A stretch of DNA of 64,000 bases from Limnomonas spitsbergensis (taxonomy: Eukaryota; Chlorophyta; Chlorophyceae; Chlamydomonadales). The first letter of the stretch is position 1, and each line of letters begins with the position of its first letter. Of the stretch, positions 45,501-55,500 are shown one piece after another. A program made the translations under genes and the position numbers. A model generated the notes under the pieces. That model was not told the DNA's origin. It made no database searches and saw only the letters and a list, made by a program, of their open reading frames with translations. The stretch lies in the NCBI GenBank assembly GCA_037349105.1, contig JAYJMM010000116.1, positions 2,666,001-2,730,000 on the forward strand, read 5' to 3'.

Positions 45501-47371
45501 CCGGCGGGTGTCGCGACGCCTCCTTTTCCAGGTACTGCAGCCAGCTGTATGCCGAGGGGGGTGGCACCAAGAGACGTCTGAATCTCCAAGAGGCAGACAA
45601 CGAGGACGCGGCCCGGCCCTTACAAGCTCGAGCGATGGCCGACGCGGCCGATCGTCCAGTGGCTTCTCGACCGGAAGCTGCTGACCAGGACGTTGCCGGC
45701 GAGCGGTCCTCGTCGAGCTCCCGGGTGACGGAGCTTGCAGCCGCCTCGGCAGCCGGTGCAGCAGCGGCGGCGGCAGCTGCCGCCGGCCTCCCGGCCCTCG
45801 ACGCACCGCGCTGGACACCACGGGGCAGCGTGGCGGCGCTGCCTGCGCACATGAGCCAGCTCAACCCGGAGGATCTGGCTGCACTGCCCCCAGACATCAG
45901 GCGAGAGATTGAGGCGCAATATGGTGAGGAGGAGGACAAGGGGCGAGGTTAGAGGTTGGGACCTTAGAGACCGGTAGTGACTTGCATGATCGATTTATCG
46001 GTAACCCTACCGGTCAGCAATAGGTAGAATAAAAAATACAGGGGCGGTGAGGGGTAGCAGGGGGAATGGCGAGTGGGAGGACAGGAGAGGTAGGGACTGG
46101 GGCTAGCAAGGATCGTGGCCTTCAAAGCTCCCTGAATCTGGCCCTTTTAATCCCTTTGATGTATATTTTCGAATGCGATCATTGTGTCCCTCAGCTTTTA
46201 TCTGGTGCTTTCCGCATTTGATACGTGCACACATAGGGGCCATGTTCCTTTTGTCTTTGCAATCTCCTTGCTCCCGTTTCATCGGTCTATCTTGACAGGC
46301 ATGCATGGACCGAGGTCCTCAGCCGCGGCGTCCATTGCGTCAAGGAGCGGCCACCCCGTCACAAGGCAGAAGGGTGGAAGGCAAAGAGGGGAGGAGCAGC
46401 CCGCGAAGCGCCAGGCCAGGTCCACCATGATCCAGCAGCCGGCACCTGCACAGCTGCTTCGTCGCCGAACGGGGGGGCTCGCCGCTGCTGGTGCCGCCGC
46501 CACAAACCGCCCGCACGCGCTTCTGGGAGGAGAGGCAGTGCAGAGGCGGCAGCAGCCGGCTGCTTGTGAGGGCATCAGCGCCTCGCAGGTGGACCCAGGT
46601 GTCCTGGCCGAGCTGCCTGAAGAAGTGCGGCGGCAGGTGCAGGCGCAGATGAGGGCAGAGAGGGAGCGGAGGCAGCGGCAACCGGACCTGCGGGAGCAGT
46701 GGTTGCGAAAGGCCGGCGGGCGGGGGCATGCTGGGCGGGGAGCCGCGCACGCTGCGCCTGTGGTTGGGGGAGCATTGGGGCGAGAGACACTCGTGCCAGC
46801 TCGAGAGGGAGGCCCTGGCGTAGGGGCGGCTGCTGCCGCCCTCGAGCCTGCTTTCCACCCGGACGTCGGCGCTGAGTTGTTTGTCAGGGGGGAGCAGCCC
46901 AGCCGGGTCCGCGCAACCATTGCTGCCAAGTTTGAAGTGCTGGCCGCTGCCGCTTGCTGCGTGCCCGGCAGCCCCGCTCCCGACGGCGTCGGGGGGGACC
47001 ATGGGCTGTCGTCGAGTTTGGGCAGCGGGGCGCTGGCAGGCGCTGTCCGAGGCGAGGGAGGAAGAGGCAACGGTGGCGAAATTGCAATCGCGGGCAAAGA
47101 GGACCCCGCTCACAGCCGATTGCCAGCAGGTGAAGATAGCGCGGCGACTGCATCTGCACAGCTTTTGAAGGATTCGTCTCGGCTGGCCGAGCTGTGTGTG
47201 CGCTGGATGTTGGGGATGGACGACCGGCTGGACGAGGTGTCCAAGGGGCTGAAGCTCTTGAGGCGTCTTGCGGCCCGGTGGAGTGGAGGGCCGCTGTCGG
47301 TGCGGTTGGCTGAAGCTTGTGAGGATGTGCAGGCACACGTTCAAGCCAAGTTTGGTTTCCGTTTGATCTAG
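27513..47371 (+). CDS. REV1: DNA repair protein REV1 (Y-family deoxycytidyl transferase)
   Basis: Fourteen phase-consistent exons encode 1476 residues: 27513-27655, 27919-28048, 28704-28828, 29087-29153, 31292-32303, 33197-33336, 37407-37526, 38297-38465, 39021-39146, 40025-40140, 43197-43511, 43993-44067, 45104-45923 and 46299-47371. BRCT domain, residues ~72-155 (IFKGISIHVNG ... THIICTNLPD ... WVTECVKAGRVL). A ~330-residue Ala/Gln-rich linker ends in the REV1 signature NFVDTFYRSSRLHFIGTWKA. Polymerase core: HVDMDCFFAS (metal-binding D505), SCDEALLDVTG (D602, E603), helix-hairpin-helix LPGVGWSTRNKL, and little finger ending LRGLGIT. Two ubiquitin-binding motifs (LNPEDLAALPPDIR and VDPGVLAELPEEVR) and a C-terminal helical domain (LAELCVRWMLG ... 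FGFRLI) would recruit partner polymerases. Known role: dCMP insertion opposite abasic and damaged G sites and scaffolding of translesion synthesis in the nucleus. The exon 13 acceptor (AAAACAG at 45103) is the least certain junction. Confidence 0.93.
28049..28255 (+). repeat. 22-bp repeat starting at REV1 exon 2 donor
   Basis: About nine units of GTGAGCCACTGCTGGGTTCAGG, some shortened. The first GTGAGC is the actual donor of exon 2 (ends 28048). Each unit begins with a donor-like GTGAGC and ends with an acceptor-like TTCAG. Confidence 0.9.
29355..30425 (+). repeat. 40-bp minisatellite, ~27 copies
   Basis: Unit GGAAAGCCCTGGGGTGAAGT plus GGAAAGTCGTGATGTAGAGT, itself two related 20-base halves. 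Very homogeneous (G/A alternation at GTA/GTGGAGT, few other changes). In REV1 intron 4; the opposite strand is stop-free and yields a spurious 417-codon frame. Confidence 0.95.
30855..31290 (+). repeat. ~49-bp repeat carrying the REV1 exon 5 acceptor region
   Basis: About nine units of ATGCTTAGATCAACCTCCC, then TCCTGCCTCTCCCCCCCTCA and ACCATGCCCC. The last unit ends CCCATGCTTAG, the acceptor of exon 5 (31292). Every unit repeats both the pyrimidine tract and the TTAG. Confidence 0.9.
32335..32655 (+). repeat. ~57-bp CCCGCCCG-rich repeat
   Basis: Five or six units of GTGTGACATGAAGAGGGTGC then CCGCTTGCCCGCATGCC and variable (CCCG)n; starts about 30 bases after the REV1 exon 5 donor. Confidence 0.85.
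32804..33030 (+). repeat. 56-bp telomere-like repeat
   Basis: CAAATCATGAACTAA begins at 32804, 32860, 32916, 32972 and (variant) 33028, each followed by CCCTAACCCCTTAACCCAAT. The array ends at the decayed exon 33036-33119. Confidence 0.9.
33036..33119 (+). pseudogene. Decayed duplicate of REV1 exon 6
   Basis: Translates in one frame as VPSVERYVIQLDTDCQFAS, colinear with APAVERRIIHVDMDCFFAS of the real exon at 33197. It is followed by GTAAGT, but the aromatic pair of the FF motif and the Met of DMD are lost, and no acceptor in the right phase precedes it. I read it as a duplicated catalytic exon start that has degenerated, not as coding sequence. Confidence 0.7.
33281..33800 (+). repeat. 100-bp tandem repeat carrying REV1 exon 6 end and donor
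   Basis: Five copies at an exact 100-base period. Each contains GCTGAGGGGCAGGCCTGTTG ... GGGACTGGCGAG (the last ~55 bases of exon 6) then GTGGGACATGATCCCCGGGG. The first copy is the true exon, ending at 33336. A sixth, truncated copy ends at 33800. Confidence 0.95.
33885..37095 (+). repeat. 32-bp minisatellite, ~100 copies
   Basis: Unit GGCTTGTTACAGGCAAAAGC then CTGGCCTGGCCT. Recurrent variants (TTGCTAAAGG, TTGCTACAGG, CTGGCATGG, TGGTTTGC) are interspersed and occasionally repeat as blocks, e.g. around 34500-34720 and 35590-35820, suggesting segmental duplication within the array. It fills most of REV1 intron 6. The stop-free frames (up to 582 codons) are artefacts. Confidence 0.97.
37255..37365 (+). 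repeat. (CTC)n polypyrimidine tract before REV1 exon 7
   Basis: About 100 bases of CTCCTCCTC with occasional TTC, 40 bases before the exon 7 acceptor at 37406. Confidence 0.85.
37870..38296 (+). repeat. Diverged copies of the REV1 exon 8 acceptor and start
   Basis: GGAAGTATCGGAGCAGG at 38023 and GGAGGTGTCGGAGCTGG at 38117 mirror the exon 8 start at 38296. Each is preceded by a CCCCTGACCC(CTTG) pyrimidine stretch and followed by a related TATCGG..CCATACTCCAGCTG run. A more decayed copy lies near 37885. Only the last remains open into the SCDEA segment. Confidence 0.75.
38940..39020 (+). repeat. Duplicated acceptor of REV1 exon 9
   Basis: TTCGAATTCGCAGGCACTGG about 52 bases upstream mirrors the true junction TTTCCAG-GCATTGGATG at 39020/39021, embedded in AAATTCAAATTCAAA repeats. 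Confidence 0.55.
39602..39808. mobile_element. ~207-bp foldback/MITE-like element
   Basis: Terminal ACGCTTTAGAGAATCATC (39602-39619) is matched exactly by GATGATTCTCTAAAGCGT at 39791-39808. The left end is itself a near-perfect hairpin: 39605-39629 pairs with 39659-39683 over 25 bases around a GC-rich loop. No coding sequence. In REV1 intron 9. Confidence 0.7.
40108..40295 (+). repeat. Duplicated REV1 exon 10 end and donor
   Basis: CCTGGGGTCCAAGACCGGGC AGGTGTGACCGCCTGGGGCT at 40118-40157 (exon end and donor) recurs almost unchanged about 130 bases downstream, separated by TTTTTCAAAAT-rich sequence. Confidence 0.8.
40487..42903 (+). repeat. 20-bp minisatellite, ~121 copies
   Basis: Unit ATTCATTGATGGATACCTGC, with point variants (CGTTG, ACTTGC, ATGCC, CGTCG). 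Registers stay at exactly 20 bases over 2.4 kb. In REV1 intron 10. The reverse strand gives repeated 79-codon frames with no other support. Confidence 0.97.
43640..43805 (+). repeat. Family A copy 7
   Basis: GGTACCAAACCTTGACTGGC, GGCCCAAGCAGCAGGCACC and GCAGTGATGCAGCTGAATTG in order. In REV1 intron 11. Confidence 0.72.
44080..44570 (+). repeat. 17-bp minisatellite, ~28 copies
   Basis: GCATGGGGCGCACGAGT and GCATGGGGTGCATGAGT variants. Starts about 15 bases after the REV1 exon 12 donor. Confidence 0.93.
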
Positions 47372-48350
47372 GATCGACTACTGGTATTTCTCGTCCTTGA
47401 ATTGTTTTTGCCCTAGGAGTCTATGCAGCGCCTCTGATCTAGGATTGACTATTTCGCTGCGATCTCGTGTCCTTGAACTGTTATTATGCTAGGAGTCTAT
47501 CCAGCGCCTCTGATCCAGTGCATTGCTAGCGCAATAACAACTGGAGAACACATTCAATAACGTGGCCGAGCTATCGGCTGTTACAAGTACTGCAAGAGGA
47601 TTATCTAAGAGCAGCTGCAGGCATGCCGTACATGAACTGTCTATCTGTCTCTATCTTTATTTCATGCATGCGGCATGTGCCACATTTATTGCCTTCTTGC
47701 CCAGTGTAGCGCTCAGGTTGACGTTATGAGCCTAGAAATAAAAACCCGAGCGACTGAAAGGAATGACAAGGGATAGGGTTTGAGATGAATTGTCTGTCTG
47801 TCTCTATCTTCATTTGGGTTGACTGGGAAACCAGATGGCTCTCGTCAGAGTTGTGGAACACTTAAGGGGTTTGTTCCTTGCACACGCCCCTTTTCTTTGG
47901 AGTCACGTACCAATTGCTTATCTCGTGGCTTGCATCCTGGTCACAAGGGTCGGATCAAGGTCACAGGTGGTGGGTGTTGGGGGGGAGCGGGTCTGGATCC
48001 TGGTCAGAGGGGCTGGATGCAATTCAGAAGGGTGGCATCAGGGTCTGAGATGTTGGATCCAGGTCACAGAAAGCAGAATCCAGGGCCTCGGGGGCTACTT
48101 CCTGTCATCCAAAAAGTGTATACGTAAATTCAAATCGATTTATGGATCGCAACCGCCAGGCCAACCACCTCCCGCCTCCACTCGCACGCATACGGCCAGG
48201 GCATACGGCCCCGACGACGGCTCGGACCTGTCCGAACCTGTGGATGAAAGTGGATTTTGATTACTGGGGGGTGCGTCGGCCATCGGAAAAGGACGCTCGC
48301 GCCCCATCGTCAAAGGTGTCCCATGCGCACGTGAAGCGTGCATCGATCTC
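47372..48350 (+). other. REV1 3' region and upstream of methyltransferase
   Basis: Contains an imperfect ~85-base duplication after the stop (GATCTAGGATCGACTA / GATCTAGGATTGACTA) and a GGATCC-GGTCACA-type repeat at 47935-48070. A small 5' exon of the methyltransferase could lie at 48142-48320 but is not supported. Confidence 0.45.
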
Positions 48351-50084
48351 ATGAGATCTGAGAGGCATTTACTCAAACATTGGAAAAGCTTCCTCCCCGA
48401 GGCGTCCTTGAAAAATGTGATCCTTGAAACTGCTGCAGCCAGGCCATCCACTCTCAGAACTGTTGGTCAAGCAGACGATGTTGCGGAAGTGCTGCAGAGC
48501 ATGGCAAGGGAGCTGCAACCAGCTTCCCCAGAGCACCATGGAGCCCTGCAGATTCAGCGCAGCATGTGGTATCCTTCGGCCTACTCCTTGCCTGGCCGCA
48601 GCCTACACAAGGGACAAATCCAAGGCCTGAGTGCTGTTGCCCGTGGTCAAATCTACTTCCAGGGCCTGGCCTCTATGCTTCCAGCCCTCTGCTTGGATGC
48701 TCGCCCAGGCATGAAGGTACATCGTTTTATTTTTATTTGTTTGCGTCGCTATCTGAAGTGCGGAAGAAGGCAGGCACCTGCCCACATAGACAAACTCCTC
48801 ATGTTTTTACATGTCAAGTGCGAAGGAGATTAGGAAGCGAATGTCTGAGCGAATGCTATTGCTGTGCATTTCTTCCCTCTCAGCTTGCGCTGTGTGACAG
48901 CAGTGTGCATGAGATGCCGTCTGTGTTCCATGTGTGTCTAGGTCCTGGACCTGTGCGCGGCTCCAGGCAGCAAGGCCACGCTGCTGGCCGCCGACCCGGC
49001 CACCATGAACGGCCGTGGGCACCTGCTCGCCGTGGACAGCGACTTCGCGAGGCTGCAGCGCCTGATTCACAACGCGCGGTTACAGCTACTGAAGCAGGGT
49101 CACAGCAGCATCCAGGAAGGGCTGGCGCTGCCTGCCGACCAAACGGATGATGATGAGCATAAGAGCCCCGCCCGGGTGAAAAAGACGCATGCCGTGGTTC
49201 ACGGCCCTCGTAGCTTTTCCACGCCTCCTCACATATCAGCCAAGGTTGGGAACATGACTATCTGCAAGGCTGACGGGCGGTATCTGGGTGTGGATAAGGA
49301 GGGCATGCCTCTTCTTGCGGGCTCCGGAGCTGTTGATGACTCAGCAAGCTCAGCCGGGGCCTCCGGTACGCCCGGTGCCGGCCAGGGCGGGCCGTTCGAT
49401 CGCGTACTGCTCGACGTGCCCTGCACCGGGAGCGGCAGCGTCTTGATCGGCGGCGGCGGCGGCGGGGCCAACGCGGACGAGTGGACGCCGGAGGGCATGG
49501 CCCGGCATGCTCTGAGGCAGCGGCAGCTGCTGTGGAGCGCGGCTGTCCTGCTTCGACCAGGCGGCCAGCTAGTGTACTCCACCTGCAGCCTGAGCCCGGA
49601 GGAGAACGAGGATGTGGTGCAGTGGCTGCTCGACCGCATGCACCGGATGAGCCTCTGTGAGGTCACTTTGGCACCGGGGGTGGTCGCGCGTGCTGCGGCG
49701 GGATCGAGGAGTCAGGGCGGGGCGGGCGGCTTGTCGGCTGAGGCTGTGGATCTCCGGCCCGCCTTCGGAGTTAGGCGCACCACAGCTAGCTCCGTCAAGC
49801 TGCTGGAGGTCCTAACCTCTGGCCTGGGCAGCGGAGCACTTGACCGCGGGGGGGAGTCAAGGAGTCCGGATGAACTCTGTGGTCGAGCAGTAGAAGGAAG
49901 AGACGATGGGTACTTGCTGCCGGCCATAGGAGTCCTTCCTGCCGCGCCACCCTGGAGTGTGATCCCAGGGCTAGCTAGTTACAACGGGCAAACGTACGTG
50001 CGTAGTATGACAATGACTGTCAGGATGTTGCCGTGCATGCATCATGAAGGCTTTTTCGTGGCAAAAATTAAAAAAATGTCGTGA
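48351..50084 (+). CDS. NOL1/NOP2/Sun-family RNA m5C methyltransferase
   Basis: Exons 48351-48716 and 48942-50084 join in phase 0, giving 502 residues. A pre-catalytic segment (RPSTLRT ... GQIYFQGLASMLPALCLD) is followed by motif I VLDLCAAPGSKAT, motif IV LLDVPCTGSGS, motif VI VYSTCSLSPEENEDVV with the catalytic Cys, and the terminal strand EGFFVAKIKK. Enzymes of this family transfer a methyl group from SAM to cytosine C5 in rRNA or tRNA. The STCSLSPEENE form and lack of PUA or NOP2 extensions look most like NSUN3/NSUN4 (mitochondrial), but this is inference. A Gly/Ser insertion lies between motifs I and IV. The start at 48351 is the first in-frame ATG giving the conserved region; a further 5' exon is possible. 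Confidence 0.85.
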
Positions 50085-52478
50085 TCCAATCCAATCCAAC
50101 AATCTACCGTACAGGCTATCATATGGTGAGAACTTGAATGACCGGAATGCAGCGCCGAGCCCTTCCCAAAAATCATGGGAAATCATGCCCCCCAAAAGCC
50201 GTGTGATTCCTTATGATTCAGGCCCCCACCGGCCCAGGAAATGGATCCTCAGCCTGAAAAGAGAAATACCAAACGCCACAGGAAAGAAAAAGTTTAGGAG
50301 GGTGAGAAACTGATGATGTGTGCCTCTGGTGTACTGCCGCACCAGCTTCGTCGTGGTGTTGCACTTCCTATATCGGTCCTGATCTCATTCAGCTACACTC
50401 CGGCCGGCGGTTCCAGGTGTTGCCAGGCATACTGCTTGGGCCACCGGCCGAAGCCGGTCAAGGTTTGGGGCCTCGGAGCCTCAGGCCTCAGGCCTTTGGC
50501 GGCCTCGGAGCGGCTTGCCAAGGGTGGTTTGGTGGTACCTAGTACCCACTAAGAAAAAAGCTGGGTACTGGTCTCATACACTTCACGGCTATGCCATCTC
50601 TGGTTGACTGCCAGGTGGGCTGAAGGCGAAACAAGTCAACTAGGCGGATGAGCCACAGACCAGCATGCACGGAGGCGGGTTTGCCCGACCTTTGTGTTCA
50701 TCTTGTTTGGTCGGTGAACTTGTTATCCTTTCTTTCCTCTTGGCTCTTGCGCCTTCTCACTTGACTTTCCTAGCTGTCTTTTCGTTTGCCGACATGGCCG
50801 AGCTTCATTTCAGCCTGGCCCAGAGGTGTAACGTCTGAGCACAGAGGCCAAAACAACCGGAATTTATCCACGATGCGTGATCATGCATCGTCCTGTCCGG
50901 AGTGTCAGCACTCAGCACCCTGAAACGCTGTATTTCTGAGGCAATGCTGTACCGGTGTTTGAGCCACTGCACCACTACCGGTATCGTCAAATTTAAGTGA
51001 CCATCATACGAGCTTGCAGCCTTGGCCTGCACAATTTAGTCTGGTAAGGGCTGCAATTATTTGACTTTTCTAAAATCTTCATTTTGCGCAGTGGGTAGGG
51101 CTTATAAAGCGTGAGTTTTGAATCTGCATCGCAGCACGTACCAGTAAAGGATTAACTGCCACTCTCAAATACCTCTGGTGGCCTGTGTTGAGGCCTAAAC
51201 GTAACAGGGGCTGGAGAATCCTAGGCCATCCCTTCATACCCAGCCTTTTGTTTGTCCTTCCTTTTATTTTCCTTCATTTTCCCTCATCCCTGCCCTATAA
51301 TTTCTTTTAATTTTCTCTCGACCGGTCAATTTCTTCTTCTTTTCTACCAACAGGGCACTTGATTTCTCCCACGCAGCTAGCCGCCACTAGGCAGGTGTAC
51401 TTTTGAGTGACAGTGGGAAGCCCACCAGCATCTGAGCAGTATGAGACCGCAATTTGTGTACCCTGATAGGGCATGCCATGCAGCAATGACCAATTAAGAC
51501 CTATATAATATTAATATATAATAGCTTGTGGGCTCAATTCCTATCGGAACACCCAGCCTCGCATGACAAGAATCAACACAGATAATTACAAATCACAGCT
51601 CTTGATACAAGCCCAATACATGTGCAGTACAGCTGACACACAAGATAAAGGGTTGCATATGTAGTACTGTCCTCACACGACATAGAGGCATGCATACACA
51701 GTATATTCACACGACACAGAGGCATTTCTAAGTAGTACAGCCGTCTCACGTCACAGATGCATGCCTATGCAGCACAGCCGTCACACGACATAGAGAGGTT
51801 TCTACTTAGTGCAGCCGTGTCACGTCACTGAGGCATGCCTATGCAGTCCAGCCATCACGCAAAAGAGTGGCATACTAGGAGGCAAGAGGGTAGGGCGGTA
51901 GGCACAGTAACTTGGTCAGTTACTCCCCTTGGCCCCACAGCTGGATGGCATCCACACCCTGCCTTCAGCTGCCATCAGTTAGATATGCTGGTGGCTTAGT
52001 CGCTGCATGGGATGCTGAAATCACGGATCTAAGACCTGCCGCCAAAAACTTGCACCGTAAACCCTAAAGCCTTAGTTGCTACTTGGAATGCTCAGGCGCA
52101 CTGATCAGGTGCCAAAACTCTCACGAAGCCCTTAATGCTTCAGTCCATCCTGTTGCAACTTCAACGACTGCAGCATGGACCAGGATGGTACAACAGATCA
52201 TGGGACTGTGTATGAAAGACAAGACTGTGCATAAAGGACCGAAACTACACAAAATTGGACTTCATGCAAGACATGGGAGATCATCCCACAGAGGGACTTA
52301 AGGCAAGCATTTTGCTGTTATTATCACGATCAGTAGCTCTCAACCTTATGCAGCTATACTATGCAGCTATACTATGCTGCATGATCACCGCCACCAAACC
52401 CCCCCTGCCGGTCCCCCCCTTGATCCCCCTCTGCCACCTCCCGGCCCACTATTGCCACCGCCGTCGCCGCCCCCCTGC

Positions 52479-52510
<32 letters not shown>

Positions 52511-52629
52511 GGCCGCTGCGGCTGATGCTGCTGTTGCTCCTGCAGCTGCTGCTGTTGCTGCTGCTGCTGCTGTTGCTGTTGCTCCTGCTGCTGCTGCTGC
52601 TGCTGTTGTGGCCGCAGCAGCTGCTGCTG
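50085..52629. other. Intergenic region between convergent genes
   Basis: A family A copy in reverse orientation (50380-50530), a family B-like segment (50790-50835, CAGCCTGGCCCAGAGGTGTAAC) and a degenerate repeat at 51650-51860 built on CACACGACA-AGAGGCAT and CAG-ACAGCCGTC. No gene recognised. Confidence 0.6.
50380..50530 (-). repeat. Family A copy 8 (reverse orientation)
   Basis: The minus strand reads CCCCAAACCTTGACCGGCTT, CGGCCGGTGGCCCAAGCAGT and GGAGTGTAGCTGAATGAG. Confidence 0.75.
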
Positions 52630-52684
52630 CTACTGCTGCTGTTGCTGTTGCTCCTGCTGCTGTTGCTGCTGTTGCTGCTGTTGC

Positions 52685-52722
<38 letters not shown>

Positions 52723-52800
52723 CAGCTGCTTCTGCAGTTGCTGTTGCTGCTGTTGTTGCGGCTGCTGTTGTTGCTTCTGTTGCTGCTGTGGATGATGTTG
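52470..52800 (-). repeat. CAG/CAA (CTG/TTG) trinucleotide tract
   Basis: About 330 bases of CAG and CAA codons on the minus strand, interrupted by a few GAG, CTG, CGG and CCA triplets and by one TAG at 52632-52630. The upper half codes the polyglutamine tail of the adjacent gene. Confidence 0.9.
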
Positions 52801-55500
52801 CGGATGGTGTTGCGGATGGTGTTGGACCATAGGGTACATGGAGCCCATGTGCGACATCGGCCAAGGCCCCATGTCAGGCTGATTACTTGGCCAGACGTTG
52901 TGAGGGCTGACGGGGAACCCAGGTGCCACGTGCATGTTGTAGCCGCCTTGCGGCATGGGAAGGTACGCCCCTTGCTGCATCCACATGTGTGGTCCAGGCA
53001 TGACCCGTCCATACATGTGTGGCCCTGGCATGACAGGTCCGTACATGTGAGGCCCAGGCAAGCCCGGTCCATACATGTCAGGCCCTGGCGAGGGATGTCC
53101 GTACATGCCCTGCCCTGGGCTGCCGCCCAGCATCATTGGACCGATGCCCATGCCTGCACATGGGACCATTGGGTACGGGCCCATGTGGGGCGGCATGAAG
53201 CTGCCCTGCATAGGCATATGCACACTTGGGCCCATGTGCATGGAGGGCGCCCCTCCCATGCCATGCGGCGGTACCATGCCATGCGGGTGCACCATGCCGC
53301 CGTCCAGTGGGAAGTGCCCGTTACGGGGATGTAGCGGTACCCCCCTGTAAGAGGGTGGGCCCCTCATGTGGCCCTGCCCCATGTGGGGCTGGCCGCCGCC
53401 TGCCTGCATGTTGTGGAAGGCGTGCGGCCCGCCGCCGCCGCCTGCCATACCCATCATGTATGGGTGCGGGCCGTGCATGGGGGGCCCGTGGGGTCCAGCC
53501 TGATGGTGTTGACTGTTACCATTACAAACGGCCCCGCTGGCGCCTCGATACGCGCCCGTCGGCTGGTCCCAGAAGGGGACGACACGGCCACCACCACCAC
53601 CACTATGACCTTGCACGGGGTGCGGCTTAGACTGGGACACCGTTGGCAGTGGCACTGCAGCTCCCAAGGGGGAGGGCATGGGGGGCTCATGTGCAGCTGC
53701 AGTGAAGGTGTCACCGACACCTGTGGCAGGATCCGGCACGGCTGCAGCTCCTGCCGCAGCCGCGGCAGTAGCCGGGTCAGGCGAATTTTCGCCCGGCACA
53801 AACTCCTTGGCAGCCACGCAAAGGCCAAACGACTCTGAGCTGGCATTGGAAGGGCACCTCTCGGACTCCACTGGCCTGGGAGCTGCTGGGTTTGAGGTTT
53901 GCGTGTCCACGGCGGAGGCTGCCGCCACAAGCGCTGTCACCGTGGGGGCGGCCAGGGGCAAGGGGGCGGGTGGTGACATGCCTGCACTGAGAATGCCAGA
54001 GCCATCAGCAGGTGAACCCGAGTCGGGCCGGCCGCCAGCTTGCTGCTTTTGGTTGGACATGCTTCTCTTAATGCCGTTGAACAGACTGCGTGAGGTTACA
54101 GTGACGAGGCAGAAGGGCAGGAATTGGATGAGGATCCAGAGGTTCAAGAGAGGTGTGCAGCCATATGATGTGATACTGTGAACAGGCTTTTCCGCTGGGA
54201 TCTGGATCTGGATCTGGATTTAAGCATCCAGTGAATCAGCAAGGCAAGAAAATGGCATTGGCGACAGCTTCGCCTGTTCTAATTGGCAAGCCAGGCACAT
54301 TGCACCTGGAGTCCGATTCCAGCTCAAAATCAGACACGTGTGCACTCTTAGACCCTTAGTTCAGAAACAACAGCAGTTTCTTCTATTAGCCTCACAGGTT
54401 TTCTGTTTTAGGTTATAGCATGGGTTGCTGGAACTCCTGCAGAACTCACTCAGAGCTGTCCTTTTGTCCCAAGTGCTGCTGCTGCTGCTGCTGCTGCTGC
54501 TGCAGCTTCCACTGGTTGAAGTCGCGGCTGACCCCAGGATCCGGCGTTGGCGTGATCAGGTGCAGGGCGCAGATGGTCTTGGCATCGTGCACACGAGGAC
54601 TGCCGCTGTGGCCGCTGTGGCCCTGACCCGGCGTTCCGTAGGGCCACATGCGGTCCCTGGAGCCGGGCCTGCCCCCGGTTTCAGCCAGGATCTGCGGGTG
54701 CCCCCGGTGGGGCTCGCGGGACCGGCTGCCGGTGTTGACAGACCTGGAGCTGTCAACAGACACTGGCACATGCATGTTGGGGGAGCGGTGAGGGGGCGTG
54801 GGGGGCCGCTGCACGTGGCCGGCAACCATGGCGAAGCCGAGTCCTTTTTCTTCCCGTTTTGGTGCCCGGGGCGGACTCGAGGACCGACCGGTGGGAGGCG
54901 GACGCCGCGCCTGGGGGTGGCCATGGCTGCCGTTATGCTGTTTCTGGTCCCGATTCGATGGCAGTACCACAGCTGAGCGCTTCGCTTCCTCACCCGCTTC
55001 CTGCATAGGAATCAGTGCTGTATTTCGAAAGGTTTGCGCAGGATGGGCATGCCAGGATTCAAAAGGGGAGTGCCTGGATTCCAAAAGGGGCTCGCAGGAT
55101 GGGCATGCCAGGATTCAAAAGGGGCGTGCCAGGAGTCCAGAAGGGTCTCGAAGGATGGGCGTGCCAGGGCGTTTCAGGATTTCATAAGGGTCTTGCTGGA
55201 TTGGCGACACAGGCAAAACAGCTCCCAGGCAGCAGGCGACGTTTCTTGCGCCTCGCCAGATCACAGGCTATGGGAGCATGCCAACTGCATGGGTGCATGT
55301 CTTGGGGGCGGAGATGAAGGCGGCCATTGAGCTCATGTGTCAAAGCACACAAGCACCGCTTTGATTTGCGCATGTGAAGTATGTACCTGAGGGTTCAAAC
55401 GGCCGACCTTCACGGTACTTTCATCCTTGTTTGCCGCAAGCTTGACCTCCTCTTTCTCGGGGCGCTCCGGCTGCAGCTCGGTCTTATACCTCATGGTCAT
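52630..55500 (-). CDS. PAM2-motif polyglutamine protein (PABP-binding, possibly ataxin-2-like)
   Basis: Exons 55500-55387, 55000-54450 and 54085-52630 join in phase and give about 706 residues. Exon 2 encodes a basic, Ser/Pro-rich region ending in a short Q run. Exon 3 has the PAM2-type motif FGLCVAAKEFVPGE (residues ~308-321; consensus L-x(4)-A-x-EFxP), which in other proteins binds the MLLE domain of poly(A)-binding protein. It is followed by a Gly/Met/Pro/His-rich segment with repeated PG(P)xMYG units and a polyQ tail ending at TAG inside the CAG tract. No Lsm or LsmAD domain was found, so ataxin-2 kinship is only suggested. The start at 55500 is the first ATG in the exon; the frame stays open to an acceptor at 55545 and the gene probably extends upstream. 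Confidence 0.65.
55015..55190. repeat. ~60-bp tandem repeat next to an acceptor
   Basis: GGATGGGCATGCCAGGATTC AAAAGGGG-GTGCC units, three diverged copies, starting about 35 bases upstream (minus strand) of the acceptor of the exon at 55000. Confidence 0.75.

Noticed and set aside
46279..47344. Long minus-strand frames opposite the last REV1 exon
   Set aside because: GC-rich antisense shadows; the plus strand carries the ubiquitin-binding motif and conserved C-terminal domain.
52255..53334. 359-codon plus-strand Leu-rich frame
   Set aside because: Antisense of the CAG tract and of the PAM2 gene; the minus-strand reading has in-phase splice sites and a recognisable motif.
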